A DNA stretch of 64,000 nucleotides, from assembly GCA_038106185.1 (NCBI GenBank), contig JAYODE010000015.1, positions 1-64,000 on the forward strand, given 5' to 3'. A program made the translations under genes and the position numbers. Source of the stretch: UBA4582 sp038106185 (GTDB lineage: Bacteria; Pseudomonadota; Gammaproteobacteria; Pseudomonadales; Azotimanducaceae). The notes below the pieces were generated by a model. It had not been told where the DNA came from and made no database searches. It worked only from the letters and a program-made list of their open reading frames with translations. This document shows, one piece after another, positions 42,169-50,623 of the stretch. Position 1 is the stretch's first letter; every line of letters begins with the position of its first letter.

Positions 42169-42633
42169 CTATTCGCCAGTCGAGAAGCCCTGTTGGCGCC
42201 AGGCTTCGTAGACTAAAACCGAAACCGCGTTGGCCAGATTCATGCTGCGGCTGCCAGGCCGCATGGGGATGCGCAGGCGTTGGCTATCGGGCAGAGCCTG
42301 AAGCAGGGTCTGCGGCAAACCGCGAGTCTCTGGGCCAAACAAAAGCATATCGTTCGCCGTGTAGTTCACTTCGGTATAGCGAGTAGGCCCCTTCGTCGTG
42401 ATCGCCAAAATGCGGCCCTGAGACATTTTCTCTCGAAATGCCAGGTAGGAGTCATGAATTTCGATGCTCGCCCACTCATGGTAATCCAGTCCCGCGCGAC
42501 GCAGGCGCTTGTCATCCAGTTCAAAGCCCAAGGGTTTGATCAAATGAAGCTGGCTGCCCGTATTGGCGCACAGGCGAATGATATTTCCAGCGTTCGGCGG
42601 AATTTCTGGTTCAAACAAGACGACAGCGACCAA
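42169..42633 (-). CDS. trmL: tRNA (cytidine/uridine(34)-2'-O)-methyltransferase
   Basis: This 154-residue SPOUT-fold protein has PEIPPNAGNIIRLCANTG, LLFGPETRGLP and IPMRPGSRSMNLANAVSVLV, which match TrmL. It methylates the wobble ribose of leucine tRNAs using SAM. It stands convergent to secB and is on the same strand as ntrC. Confidence 0.95.
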   Translation of the reverse strand: MVAVVLFEPEIPPNAGNIIRLCANTGSQLHLIKPLGFELDDKRLRRAGLDYHEWASIEIHDSYLAFREKMSQGRILAITTKGPTRYTEVNYTANDMLLFGPETRGLPQTLLQALPDSQRLRIPMRPGSRSMNLANAVSVLVYEAWRQQGFSTGE

Positions 42634-42683
42634 ATTAATATCCCCTCAAGTGCCTGTATTTGTCAGACTACCCGTTTCAACGG

Positions 42684-44117
42684 CTAGTCTTCATTGCTCG
42701 CCGACGAGATTGAGGTGAGACCGAGTTCGTGAATCTTGCGAGTCAGCGTATTTCGACCCCAGCCGAGCAGCAGGGCAGCGTCACGCTTTCGCCCGCCGGT
42801 ATGTTTCAGTGCGGCCTCAATCATGATCCGCTCGAAGGCAGGCATGGCACCCTCCAATAGACTCTGGCCAGCGGCATTTGGCTGGGTGAGTTGGCGACTC
42901 GCCCAGCTGCTGAGCGCGCGCTCCCAGTTGTCGGCTCGTTCAGGCTGCTCACGAGCCACTAACAATTCGGGGGGTAAATCGTCGATCGCGACTTCTCGAC
43001 CTGTGGCCATGACAGTAATCCAGCGGCAAAAGTTTTCCAACTGACGAACGTTGCCCGGCCATGGAAGCTCGGTGATGTATTGCGTTGTTTCTGGCTTGAG
43101 GACCTTCGCCTCCTCATTGAGCTCTTGAGCGGCCTCCTGCAGGAAGTAGCTTGCCAGCAGCGGAATATCTCCCTTACGCTCCTGGAGTGTGGGGATATGA
43201 ATACGAATCACGTTCAAGCGATGGAACAGGTCTTCTCGAAACCGATTCTGTTGTACCAAGTCCTCGAGGTTTTGATGGGTCGCAGCAATGATGCGCACAT
43301 CGGCCTTCAAAGCCTCGTGACCGCCGACTCGGTAATACTCTCCGTCGGACAGTACGCGTAGCAAGCGGGTCTGAGTTTCAGCGGGCATATCGCCGATCTC
43401 ATCAAGAAATAAAGTACCCTGATCGGCTTGTTCGAAGCGCCCCTTGCGTAACTGATTGGCACCGGTGAAGGCGCCACGTTCGTGGCCGAAGAGTTCAGAT
43501 TCGATCAAGTCATGGGGAATGGCAGCCATATTCAGCGCGATAAAAGTCTTGCCAGCCCGAGGACTATGCTTGTGGAGTGCCTGGGCAACGAGTTCCTTGC
43601 CGGTTCCGGACTGACCATTGATTAACACTGTGACACTTGATTTTGATAGGCGGCCGATAGCGCGAAACACCTCCTGCATAGCCGGGGCCTTGCCAATAAT
43701 CTCAGAGTTGATCACCAGTTTTGGCGTCTCGATGGGCTTTTCCTCCTGGCGTTGACGTATCGCGCGCTGAACGATGGCGATAGCCTCATCCACCTCAAAG
43801 GGTTTAGGCAGGTATTCAAAGGCGCCACCGCGAATTGACGAGACTGCACTGTCGAGGTCTGAGTGAGCGGTCATGATAATGACCGGTAGATCAGGCCACA
43901 GGGAAGTGATTTGCGCCAACAGATCGAGTCCGTCAATGCCGGGCATTCGAATATCGCTGATGATGACGTCTGGTTGCGTTTGTTGCAGGTTGGCCAACAG
44001 AGACTGGCCATCTTCAAAACAGACCACCTTCAGCCCTTGCTGGGTCAGAGCCTTATCAAGCACCCAACGGATTGAGCGCTCGTCGTCAACCACCCAGACA
44101 GTATTGTTCGCGGTCAT
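42684..44117 (-). CDS. ntrC: nitrogen regulation response regulator NtrC
   Basis: This 477-residue protein starts with a receiver domain whose phospho-acceptor aspartate is in DVIISDIRMPGIDGL (near residue 54). The AAA+ domain has Walker A GQSGTGKELVAQALH, the sigma-54 contact loop ERGAFTGA, and LFLDEIGDMPA. A Fis-type HTH at the C-terminus (GGRKRDAALLLGWGRNTLTRK) reads NtrC dyads, three of which occur upstream of ntrB and glnA here. It overlaps ntrB by one base. Confidence 0.98.
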   Translation of the reverse strand: MTANNTVWVVDDERSIRWVLDKALTQQGLKVVCFEDGQSLLANLQQTQPDVIISDIRMPGIDGLDLLAQITSLWPDLPVIIMTAHSDLDSAVSSIRGGAFEYLPKPFEVDEAIAIVQRAIRQRQEEKPIETPKLVINSEIIGKAPAMQEVFRAIGRLSKSSVTVLINGQSGTGKELVAQALHKHSPRAGKTFIALNMAAIPHDLIESELFGHERGAFTGANQLRKGRFEQADQGTLFLDEIGDMPAETQTRLLRVLSDGEYYRVGGHEALKADVRIIAATHQNLEDLVQQNRFREDLFHRLNVIRIHIPTLQERKGDIPLLASYFLQEAAQELNEEAKVLKPETTQYITELPWPGNVRQLENFCRWITVMATGREVAIDDLPPELLVAREQPERADNWERALSSWASRQLTQPNAAGQSLLEGAMPAFERIMIEAALKHTGGRKRDAALLLGWGRNTLTRKIHELGLTSISSASNED

Positions 44118-45163
44118 TAAGGTTGTTCCATCGGAAGAATGATTGAAAATTGGGTTTTGCCTGGCTCGCTCTCAAACGTAATCATGCCGTGATGCTGCTG
44201 AACGATTGACTGAGCGACGGAGAGCCCAAGCCCTGTGCCATCCGGCCGACCGCTGATCATGGGAAAAAACAACTGCTGCTTCAAGGCGGCAGGAATGCCC
44301 GGGCCATTATCAAGGATGTCAACGCGGGTCACTATTCGATGCAATTGGCTGCCAATGGTGATCTGACGCTCAGTGCGGGTCTTGAAGCGCAATGCCGGTG
44401 AAGTGACACTCGTCAGGCTTTGCAGGGCGTTGCGCGCTATGTTTAGAAAGACTTGAATCATGAGTCCTGGATCTAACTCGATCTCAGGGATACTGGGGTC
44501 ATAATCGCGAACAATTTTCATCGGCGGCGTGGACTCCAGCTCAATCAAGATTCTGACCCGCTCAAGCAATTCATGAATGTTAGTTCGGACTGGCTGCGGC
44601 AATTTTTTCGGGCCGAGGAGTCGATCTACCAGTGAGGTTAAACGGTCGGTTTCAGTGACGATAATATCTGTGTACTCGGCATAATGCGGGTCGTTGAGTT
44701 CACGGGCCAGTAGTTGTGCAGAGCCTCTGATGCCACCGAGAGGGTTCTTGATTTCGTGGGCCAGGCCTCGAATCATTTGCCGCGTGGCTTCCTGGTGACC
44801 ACGCAATGCCTCATCGCGATCAATTCGCAGGTAGCGGTCAAGGTCATAAAGCTCTATGACGAGAGTAGGCCATTCGGCGTCGCTGGCGGGCGTTACAGTG
44901 TAATCGACCGTTCTGCTATGCCCGTCAGCGAGTAGCAGTTCTGCACGGTGACGCGTGTAGGGCTGGCCACTCTGCAGCGAGTCATAGGCCACTGAGACGA
45001 ATTCTGCTGAATTCAACAGTAGCTCTTCAATGGAATGACCGAGCGCGCGAGTCGAGGACACGCCCAAGAGACTCTCTGCCGATGGGTTGAGGTAAGTCAG
45101 CTTGAGTTGATGGTTAATCGTTAATATGCCGATATTCAGACTATTAAGCAGGTCATCAATCAT
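44117..45163 (-). CDS. ntrB: nitrogen regulation sensor histidine kinase NtrB
   Basis: This 348-residue cytoplasmic kinase has a PAS domain (about 1-110), the phospho-acceptor His136 in GLAHEIKNPLGGIRGS, and an ATPase domain with an N-box (NIARNALQSL), DNGPGIP and GRPDGTGLGLSVAQ. It phosphorylates or dephosphorylates NtrC under PII control. A sigma-54-like promoter and an NtrC palindrome lie upstream, suggesting autoregulation. Confidence 0.98.
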   Translation of the reverse strand: MIDDLLNSLNIGILTINHQLKLTYLNPSAESLLGVSSTRALGHSIEELLLNSAEFVSVAYDSLQSGQPYTRHRAELLLADGHSRTVDYTVTPASDAEWPTLVIELYDLDRYLRIDRDEALRGHQEATRQMIRGLAHEIKNPLGGIRGSAQLLARELNDPHYAEYTDIIVTETDRLTSLVDRLLGPKKLPQPVRTNIHELLERVRILIELESTPPMKIVRDYDPSIPEIELDPGLMIQVFLNIARNALQSLTSVTSPALRFKTRTERQITIGSQLHRIVTRVDILDNGPGIPAALKQQLFFPMISGRPDGTGLGLSVAQSIVQQHHGMITFESEPGKTQFSIILPMEQP

Positions 45164-45301
45164 AATTTTCGGCTCTGGGCCATTGCGATCTTGGTCATGC
45201 CTTTCAACTGTCGCAGATCCTCTTGAATGTGACTACCTGCCCACTAGTCCCATCATGATGGCTATGCTGGCCGGTAAACACCCGTATCTGACAAAAAACA
45301 A

Positions 45302-45317
45302 AGCAAAAAACGAACCA
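45302..45317 (-). promoter_or_regulatory. candidate sigma-54 promoter of ntrBC
   Basis: The minus strand reads TGGTTCGTTTTTTGCT, with GG and GC at the exact sigma-54 spacing and a match to TGGCACG-N4-TTGCT except two bases. It lies 139 bases upstream of ntrB and about 85 bases downstream of the NtrC palindrome. Confidence 0.5.
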
Positions 45318-45401
45318 GGTGTTGTATTAGGGATAAATGCGGTCAAGAGCGCCATTCTTCTGTGTTTCAATACCGCTAGTATAGACGAGGGCCTGATAAA
45401 G

Positions 45402-45418
45402 TGCACCAAAATGGTGCA
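45402..45418. promoter_or_regulatory. NtrC-binding site upstream of ntrBC
   Basis: TGCACCAAAATGGTGCA is a perfect 17-bp palindrome matching the NtrC consensus (TGCACY-N5-RGTGCA type). It is placed as an enhancer for the ntrBC promoter. Confidence 0.8.
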
Positions 45419-45481
45419 GATGCGTCAGCGCGCCGAGAATTTGCGGGTTAAACGAGGTGATTCATAGGCCATGGGTCAAAA

Positions 45482-45514
45482 AAAATCCCGCGACCCGGTG
45501 GGTCGCGGGATTTT
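45482..45514 (-). terminator. intrinsic terminator of glnA
   Basis: ATCCCGCGACCC (45485-45496) pairs perfectly with GGGTCGCGGGAT (45500-45511) around a three-base loop. On the minus strand it is followed by a run of T (complement of the A-run from about 45478). It lies about 20 bases after the glnA stop. Confidence 0.92.
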
Positions 45515-45532
45515 GACTGGCTCGAGTCGTAT

Positions 45533-46945
45533 TTAGACGCTGTAGTACATGTCAAATTCAACAGGGTGTGGTGTTGAGTTGATGCGCTCAACCTCGCCCA
45601 TCTTCAGGTTGATGTAGCCGTCAATCATAGAATCTGAGAACACATCACCCTCAGTCAGGAAGGCACGATCGGCATGCAGACAGTCGAGCGCCATTTCCAA
45701 CGAATTACAGACTGTTGGGATGTGACGCAATTCTTCCGCGGGCAGGTCGTAGAGATCCTTGTCCATCGGTGCACCCGGATCAATCTTGTTTCTGATGCCG
45801 TCAAGGCCTGCCATCATCATGGCGGAGAACATCAGATAAGGATTGGCCGTCGGGTCACCGAACCGCACTTCCAGACGCACGCCCTTGGGGTTGGCGCCTT
45901 GAATGTAAGGAATTCGAATCGAAGCGGAACGGTTGCGCGCCGAGTAAGCGAGTAGAACCGGTGCCTCAAACCCTGGTACAAGGCGCTTGTAGGAGTTGGT
46001 GCTGGCGTTAGCAAAGGCGTTTAACGCCCGTGCATGCTTGATGATGCCGCCGATATAATACAGTGCCTGTTGAGACAGATTGCCGTAGCCTTCGCCGGCA
46101 AACGTGTTCTTGCCATCTTTCCAGATTGACTGGTGCAGATGCATGCCGCTGCCATTGTCGCCGATCAGCGGCTTAGGCATGAAGGTCGCGGTTTTGCCGT
46201 AGGCATGAGCGACGTTCAGAACGCAGTATTTGTAAATTTGAACCTCATCAGCCTTCTTGGTCAGGGTGTTAAACGGCACCCCAATTTCGCACTGACCGGC
46301 GGTACCCACTTCATGGTGATGCAGGTCAATGGTCAATCCCATGGCTTCCATGGCCGTACACATGGAGTTACGGATATCGTAGAGAGAGTCTACCGGGGGG
46401 ACTGGGAAGTAGCCGCCCTTGACCCCTGGTTTGTGCCCCAGGTTGCCGCCTTCTGTCGCATGTGCCGTCATCCAGGCCGCTTCTTCTGACTCGATCTGAT
46501 ACATGGCACCGCTCATGTCCGACTTGTATTTGATGTCATCGAAGATGAAAAATTCAGGCTCTGGACCAAAGAAGGCCGTGTCGCCGATACCGGTTGTGGC
46601 CAGATACGCCTCTGCACGTTGAGCCAGGGAGCGCGGATCCCGGTCATAGCCCTGCATGGTGCTAGGCTCAAGGATGTTGCAGCGAAGGTTGATGGTGGTC
46701 TCTTCGGTAAAGGGGTCGAGAACGGCGGTGCTGTCGTCCGGCATCAGGATCATGTCGGATTCGTTGATGGGCTTCCAGCCGCCGATGGACGAGCCATCGA
46801 ACATGGCGCCGACTTCGAAGAAATCGGCGTCGACTTTGGCTGCGCGGTTAGTCACATGCTGTTCTTTGCCGCGTGAATCAGTGAAACGTAAGTCCACCCA
46901 TCGCGCTTCGTTTTCTGCTATCAGACGTAAAGTCTTTTCTGACAT
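45533..46945 (-). CDS. glnA: glutamine synthetase, type I
   Basis: This 470-residue enzyme has VGAMFDGSSIGGWK, FGPEPEFFIFD, NGSGMHLHQSIWKDG and NSYKRLVPGFEAP. The adenylylation tyrosine lies in DKDLYDLPAEE near the C-terminus. It condenses ammonia and glutamate with ATP, and is the main ammonium-assimilation enzyme. Two NtrC sites and a sigma-54 promoter lie upstream. It is distinct from the shorter PuuA-type paralogue at 13.6 kb. Confidence 0.98.
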   Translation of the reverse strand: MSEKTLRLIAENEARWVDLRFTDSRGKEQHVTNRAAKVDADFFEVGAMFDGSSIGGWKPINESDMILMPDDSTAVLDPFTEETTINLRCNILEPSTMQGYDRDPRSLAQRAEAYLATTGIGDTAFFGPEPEFFIFDDIKYKSDMSGAMYQIESEEAAWMTAHATEGGNLGHKPGVKGGYFPVPPVDSLYDIRNSMCTAMEAMGLTIDLHHHEVGTAGQCEIGVPFNTLTKKADEVQIYKYCVLNVAHAYGKTATFMPKPLIGDNGSGMHLHQSIWKDGKNTFAGEGYGNLSQQALYYIGGIIKHARALNAFANASTNSYKRLVPGFEAPVLLAYSARNRSASIRIPYIQGANPKGVRLEVRFGDPTANPYLMFSAMMMAGLDGIRNKIDPGAPMDKDLYDLPAEELRHIPTVCNSLEMALDCLHADRAFLTEGDVFSDSMIDGYINLKMGEVERINSTPHPVEFDMYYSV

Positions 46946-46997
46946 TTGGTTTTGCCCTCCAATGGGTTAACTCGGTTGATGCTGTGCGATTTAAGAG

Positions 46998-47013
46998 TGC
47001 AAAGACTATGCCA
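46998..47013 (-). promoter_or_regulatory. sigma-54 promoter of glnA
   Basis: The minus strand reads TGGCATAGTCTTTGCA, matching TGGCAYR-N4-TTGCA with the GG and GC elements correctly spaced. It lies about 53 bases upstream of the glnA ATG. Confidence 0.88.
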
Positions 47014-47074
47014 TTCGGCTTAATTAATAAAGCCTTGTATTCAGGGGCCTGTAGGCAATTTGCAGTTCAAGACG

Positions 47075-47091
47075 CGCACTATATTGGTGCG
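47075..47091. promoter_or_regulatory. NtrC-binding site 1 upstream of glnA
   Basis: CGCACTATATTGGTGCG matches the GCACY-N5-GGTGC NtrC consensus. Its centre is about 80 bases upstream of the sigma-54 promoter. Confidence 0.82.
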
Positions 47092-47104
47092 TGATAGCGC
47101 TCTA

Positions 47105-47121
47105 TGCACCAACATGGTGCT
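47105..47121. promoter_or_regulatory. NtrC-binding site 2 upstream of glnA
   Basis: TGCACCAACATGGTGCT is a near-perfect NtrC dyad. Its centre lies 30 bases from site 1, three helical turns, so both sites face the same side of the DNA, as in known glnA enhancers. Confidence 0.85.
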
Positions 47122-47366
47122 AATCAATCGGTGATCATCGGTTAGTCTGATTAGGATTGAGTGGTTGCCTTGCTGATGCCGGACAAGCAAACCCTGCCCT
47201 TTTGAGTGCCGTTTTGAGCGCCGGCTGGACCGCCAAGAGGCGCGGAAAGCTCGCGCCAACTCCTTTTTCGGGGCTGACTCTCTGTATCATGAGGCTTAAA
47301 CCGCAATTGCAGATGTCTAAATGGCTTGACAGTCTGTATAATGCCGCGTCGTTAAGCGGAGTAGCC

Positions 47367-49187
47367 ATGAGTAAGAAACTGAGAAATATCGCAATTATTG
47401 CCCACGTCGATCATGGCAAAACCACCTTGATCGATAAGCTCCTGCAGCAGTCAGGGGCCTTGCAACGGGGTGATGAGCAAGTAGAGCGCTTGATGGACTC
47501 CAACGATCTGGAGAAAGAGCGAGGTATAACGATTCTGGCCAAGAATGCGGCGATCGACTGGCAGGGCCATCACATCAATATCGTTGACACCCCTGGACAC
47601 GCAGACTTTGGTGGCGAAGTCGAACGCATCCTCTCGATGGTTGATTCAGTTTTGCTGGTCGTGGATGCCGTCGATGGCCCCATGCCGCAGACCCGATTCG
47701 TTACGAGCAAGGCGTTTGCCAATGGCCTGAACCCGATTGTGATGATCAACAAGATTGACCGTGAAGGCGCACGCCCGGACTGGGTCGTCGACGAAGTGTT
47801 TGAGCTTTTTGATAAGCTCGGCGCGAATGATAAACAACTCGATTTTCCGGTGATCTATGGCTCGGCGATTCAAGGCCGCGCGGGCCTTTCAATGGATGCG
47901 ATTGGTGATGATCTGAGCACATTATTGCAAGCCATTTTGGAGCATGTGCCTGAGCCTGAAGTGGATGATGAGGGCCCTTTCCAGATGCAAATCAGCGCCC
48001 TGGACTATAACAGTTACGTCGGCGTCATCGGGCTGGGTCGAATCACACGAGGTAGTATCAAGAAGGCGCAGCAGGTCGCTATTGTGGGGCCTGATGGCAA
48101 GGCCAGGAAAGGCAAGGTTCTGCAGGTCATGGGCTATCAAGGTCTCGACCGAATTGAGGTAGATGGCGCAGATGCTGGACACATTGTCTGCATCACGGGT
48201 ATCGAGGGTCTGAAGATCTCCGACACAATTTGCCATCCAGATCACATTGAGGCGTTGCCGCCTTTGGTTGTTGATGAACCCACCATTTCAATGACTTTTC
48301 AGGTGAATACATCGCCATTTGCGGGCCGCGAAGGAAAATTCGTCACCAGTCGAAATATTCGTGAACGCCTGGAGCGCGAGTTGATTCACAACGTGGCCCT
48401 GCGAGTGGAAGATACAGACAGCGCTGACCGATTCAAGGTCTCTGGCCGTGGCGAATTGCACCTGGCTGTTTTGATTGAGACCATGCGCCGTGAGGGGTAT
48501 GAATTAGCGGTAGGCCGCCCGGAGGTAATCTTCAGGGAGGTAGAAGGTAAACGTCAGGAACCCTTTGAGAATGTCCTGCTAGATGTTGAAGAAATTCATC
48601 AGGGCTCAGTCATGGAAGAGTTAGGTCGGCGTCGAGGCGTGCTTGAAAACATGATACCTGACGGCAAAGGGCGGGTGCGCATTGAATATCAGATACCAAC
48701 CCGCGGCTTGATTGGCTTTCGCGGTGCATTTATGACCATGACTTCCGGCACGGGGATCATGACCAGTATCTTCTCCCATTACGGTAACGTTGTGAGTCAG
48801 GAAATGTCTGGGCGTACCAATGGTGTTCTTGTCTCCATGGCTAGCGGTAAAGCCCTGGCTTATGCAATTTGGAATCTTCAGTCTCGTGGGCGAATGTTTA
48901 TTCTCCCCAACGAGGAAGTCTACGAAGGCATGGTGATCGGTTTGCATTCTCGCGGCAATGACCTGATGGTTAATCCGTTAAAGGGCAAACAGCTGACCAA
49001 CATTCGAGCGTCTGGCACGGATGAGGCGATCATTCTCACTGGCGCCATTCGGCACACGCTGGAGCAAGCCATCGAGTTTATTGAAGATGATGAGTTGGTT
49101 GAGGTCACACCGACCAGTTTACGGATGCGTAAAAAGCTTTTAACCGAGAACGAACGCAAACGTGCTGGTCGAGAAAAGGTCGCATAA
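47367..49187 (+). CDS. typA: ribosome-associated GTPase TypA/BipA
   Basis: This protein has 606 residues from the ATG at 47367, with GGAG upstream. The GTPase motifs are AHVDHGKTTL (G1), DTPGHADFGG (G3) and NKIDREGARPDW (G4). EF-G-like domains follow and the BipA-specific C-terminal domain contains RSRGNDLMVNPLKGKQLTN-like sequence. It acts in ribosome assembly and in stress and cold responses. A longer upstream frame crosses the glnA control region and is not real. Confidence 0.97.
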   Translation: MSKKLRNIAIIAHVDHGKTTLIDKLLQQSGALQRGDEQVERLMDSNDLEKERGITILAKNAAIDWQGHHINIVDTPGHADFGGEVERILSMVDSVLLVVDAVDGPMPQTRFVTSKAFANGLNPIVMINKIDREGARPDWVVDEVFELFDKLGANDKQLDFPVIYGSAIQGRAGLSMDAIGDDLSTLLQAILEHVPEPEVDDEGPFQMQISALDYNSYVGVIGLGRITRGSIKKAQQVAIVGPDGKARKGKVLQVMGYQGLDRIEVDGADAGHIVCITGIEGLKISDTICHPDHIEALPPLVVDEPTISMTFQVNTSPFAGREGKFVTSRNIRERLERELIHNVALRVEDTDSADRFKVSGRGELHLAVLIETMRREGYELAVGRPEVIFREVEGKRQEPFENVLLDVEEIHQGSVMEELGRRRGVLENMIPDGKGRVRIEYQIPTRGLIGFRGAFMTMTSGTGIMTSIFSHYGNVVSQEMSGRTNGVLVSMASGKALAYAIWNLQSRGRMFILPNEEVYEGMVIGLHSRGNDLMVNPLKGKQLTNIRASGTDEAIILTGAIRHTLEQAIEFIEDDELVEVTPTSLRMRKKLLTENERKRAGREKVA

Positions 49188-49198
49188 GGAAAACGTCA

Positions 49199-50164
49199 AT
49201 GCTGCCACTGTATCCGGAAATCAAGCCCTACGCTCGGCATATGCTGGATGTCGATGACGTCCACTCTCTGTATATCGACGAGAGCGGCACGCCAAATGGC
49301 ATTCCGGTGCTGTTTGTCCATGCCGGACCCGGGTCAGGGTGCGAATTTAACAGTCGATGTTTTTTCAATCCGGAAAAGTACCGCATTATTTTGTTTGATC
49401 AGCGCGGCTCTGGGCGTTCCAAGCCCCACAGCGATCTGACCAACAACACGACCGGGGATCTGGTTGCTGATATCGAAAAAATCCGGCAATTTCTCCAGAT
49501 TGATAAGTGGGTGCTATTTGGCGGCGGATTTGGTGCCATGCTCAGTCTGGTCTACGCGGAGACCTACTCGACACACGTTTTAGGAATGGTGCTGCGAGGC
49601 ATCTTTCTTGGCCGCAAGGCCGATATAGACTGGATCTATCAAGACGGCGCCAATCGATTTTTTCCTGATCACTGGGAGGACTTTGAAACACCCATACCCG
49701 TAGCAGAGAGGAGTGACTATCTTGCTGCTTATCATCGTCGTATCAACGGTGCCGATGAGTTGGCTCGAATGGGTGCTGCGAAAGCCTGGTCTCGTTGGGA
49801 GGCTGACTGCTCGTCCCTGGAACCAAACCCTCGGCTGGTGAAACACCTCACTGATCCGCATCGAGCCATGGCCAGAAGCCGAATAGGCCTGCATTATTTC
49901 ACGAATAACTGCTTTCTGACTGACAATCAGATTCTCAATAATATCGATAGCATCAGTGATGTCCCCGGTATTATTGTGCATGGTCGTTACGATATGTTGT
50001 GTCCGGTTAAGAGTGCGCATGAGTTGCATGCAGCCTGGCCCATATCCCAAGTCTATCTGGTGCGGGAGGCTGGTCACTCGGCCACCGAACCTGCCTTAAT
50101 CGATGCCTTAGTTCGAGCGACCCGGGATATGGCCCTGCGCTTCGAGTCAGATTTCGACGTTTAA
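49199..50164 (+). CDS. pip: proline iminopeptidase homologue lacking the nucleophilic serine
   Basis: This 321-residue protein aligns end to end with serine-type prolyl aminopeptidase: HAGPGSGCEFNSRCFFNP, FDQRGSGRSKPH, VLRGIFLGRK, DWIYQDGANRFFPDHWE, GIIVHGRYDMLCPV and AGHSATEP. In active enzymes the nucleophile elbow is GGSWGS. Here it is GGGFGA, so Ser is replaced by Gly110 (codon GGA at 49526-49528). The HGGPG oxyanion motif has become HAGPG. The catalytic Asp265 and His293 remain. Peptidase activity by the normal mechanism is not possible. It sits between typA and dtd with 11- and 12-base spacers, as pip does in Pseudomonas. Confidence 0.9.
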   Translation: MLPLYPEIKPYARHMLDVDDVHSLYIDESGTPNGIPVLFVHAGPGSGCEFNSRCFFNPEKYRIILFDQRGSGRSKPHSDLTNNTTGDLVADIEKIRQFLQIDKWVLFGGGFGAMLSLVYAETYSTHVLGMVLRGIFLGRKADIDWIYQDGANRFFPDHWEDFETPIPVAERSDYLAAYHRRINGADELARMGAAKAWSRWEADCSSLEPNPRLVKHLTDPHRAMARSRIGLHYFTNNCFLTDNQILNNIDSISDVPGIIVHGRYDMLCPVKSAHELHAAWPISQVYLVREAGHSATEPALIDALVRATRDMALRFESDFDV

Positions 50165-50176
50165 GGAAGCTATTCG

Positions 50177-50623
50177 ATGCGAGCCTTGATCCAGCGAGTC
50201 AGCTATGCGCGAGTCCTCGTTGATGAAAAGGTGATTGGCGAGATTGATCGCGGATTGCTGGTCTTTATCGGATTCCAGAAGGGTGACTCGGTTGCTCGAA
50301 TTGATAAGTTGTTGAACAAGGTGCTGGCCTACCGGGTATTTCCTGACGGGGCTGGACATATGAATCTGTCACTCGCTGATATCTCCGCAAGTCTTCTGAT
50401 CGTTTCTCAATTTACCCTGGCCGCTGATACGCGCAAGGGTTTGCGACCGTCTTTTTCGTCAGCGACACCGCCCCCGCAGGCCGAAGCGCTGTATGATGAA
50501 TTCGTCAGCCGCGCTCGACAAAGGTGCGAGGCAGTAGCCACCGGCCGCTTTGGCGCTGACATGAGAGTGCAGCTGGAAAACGCCGGGCCGGTGACCTTTT
50601 TGCTTGAGGTTAACGACCCGTAA
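50177..50623 (+). CDS. dtd: D-aminoacyl-tRNA deacylase
   Basis: This 148-residue protein begins MRALIQRVSYARVLVDEKVI, with the SQFTLAADTRKGLRPSFS catalytic segment and the Gly-cisPro region NAGPVTFLLE. It hydrolyses D-amino acids (and glycine on tRNA-Ala) from mischarged tRNAs. Its last 14 bases overlap the 3' end of the converging enoyl-CoA hydratase gene. Confidence 0.96.
   Translation: MRALIQRVSYARVLVDEKVIGEIDRGLLVFIGFQKGDSVARIDKLLNKVLAYRVFPDGAGHMNLSLADISASLLIVSQFTLAADTRKGLRPSFSSATPPPQAEALYDEFVSRARQRCEAVATGRFGADMRVQLENAGPVTFLLEVNDP

Larger units (their letters stand above)
45164..45532. other. regulatory spacer between glnA and ntrB
   Basis: This 369-base stretch has no gene. It contains the glnA terminator, the NtrC palindrome and a likely sigma-54 promoter for ntrB. 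The DUF4124 gene found here in Pseudomonas is absent. Confidence 0.6.
46946..47366. other. divergent regulatory region between glnA and typA
   Basis: This 421-base stretch contains the glnA sigma-54 promoter and two NtrC enhancer sites. Nearer typA it has a TTGACA (47326-47331) and a TATAAT (47337-47342) that are only five bases apart and so cannot form one promoter together. No gene is visible in it. Confidence 0.6.

Noticed and set aside
45126..45467. Plus-strand frame of 113 codons between ntrB and glnA
   Set aside because: It covers the NtrC site and sigma-54 promoter, overlaps the ntrB start, and has no recognisable domain.
47326..47342. TTGACA and TATAAT upstream of typA as one promoter
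   Set aside because: Only five bases separate the two hexamers, so they cannot serve the same polymerase; the TATAAT may act with a weaker, unrecognised -35.
47157..47366. Seventy-codon N-terminal extension of TypA
   Set aside because: The conserved protein starts at MSKKLRNIAIIAHVDHGK behind GGAG; the extension is typA leader sequence.
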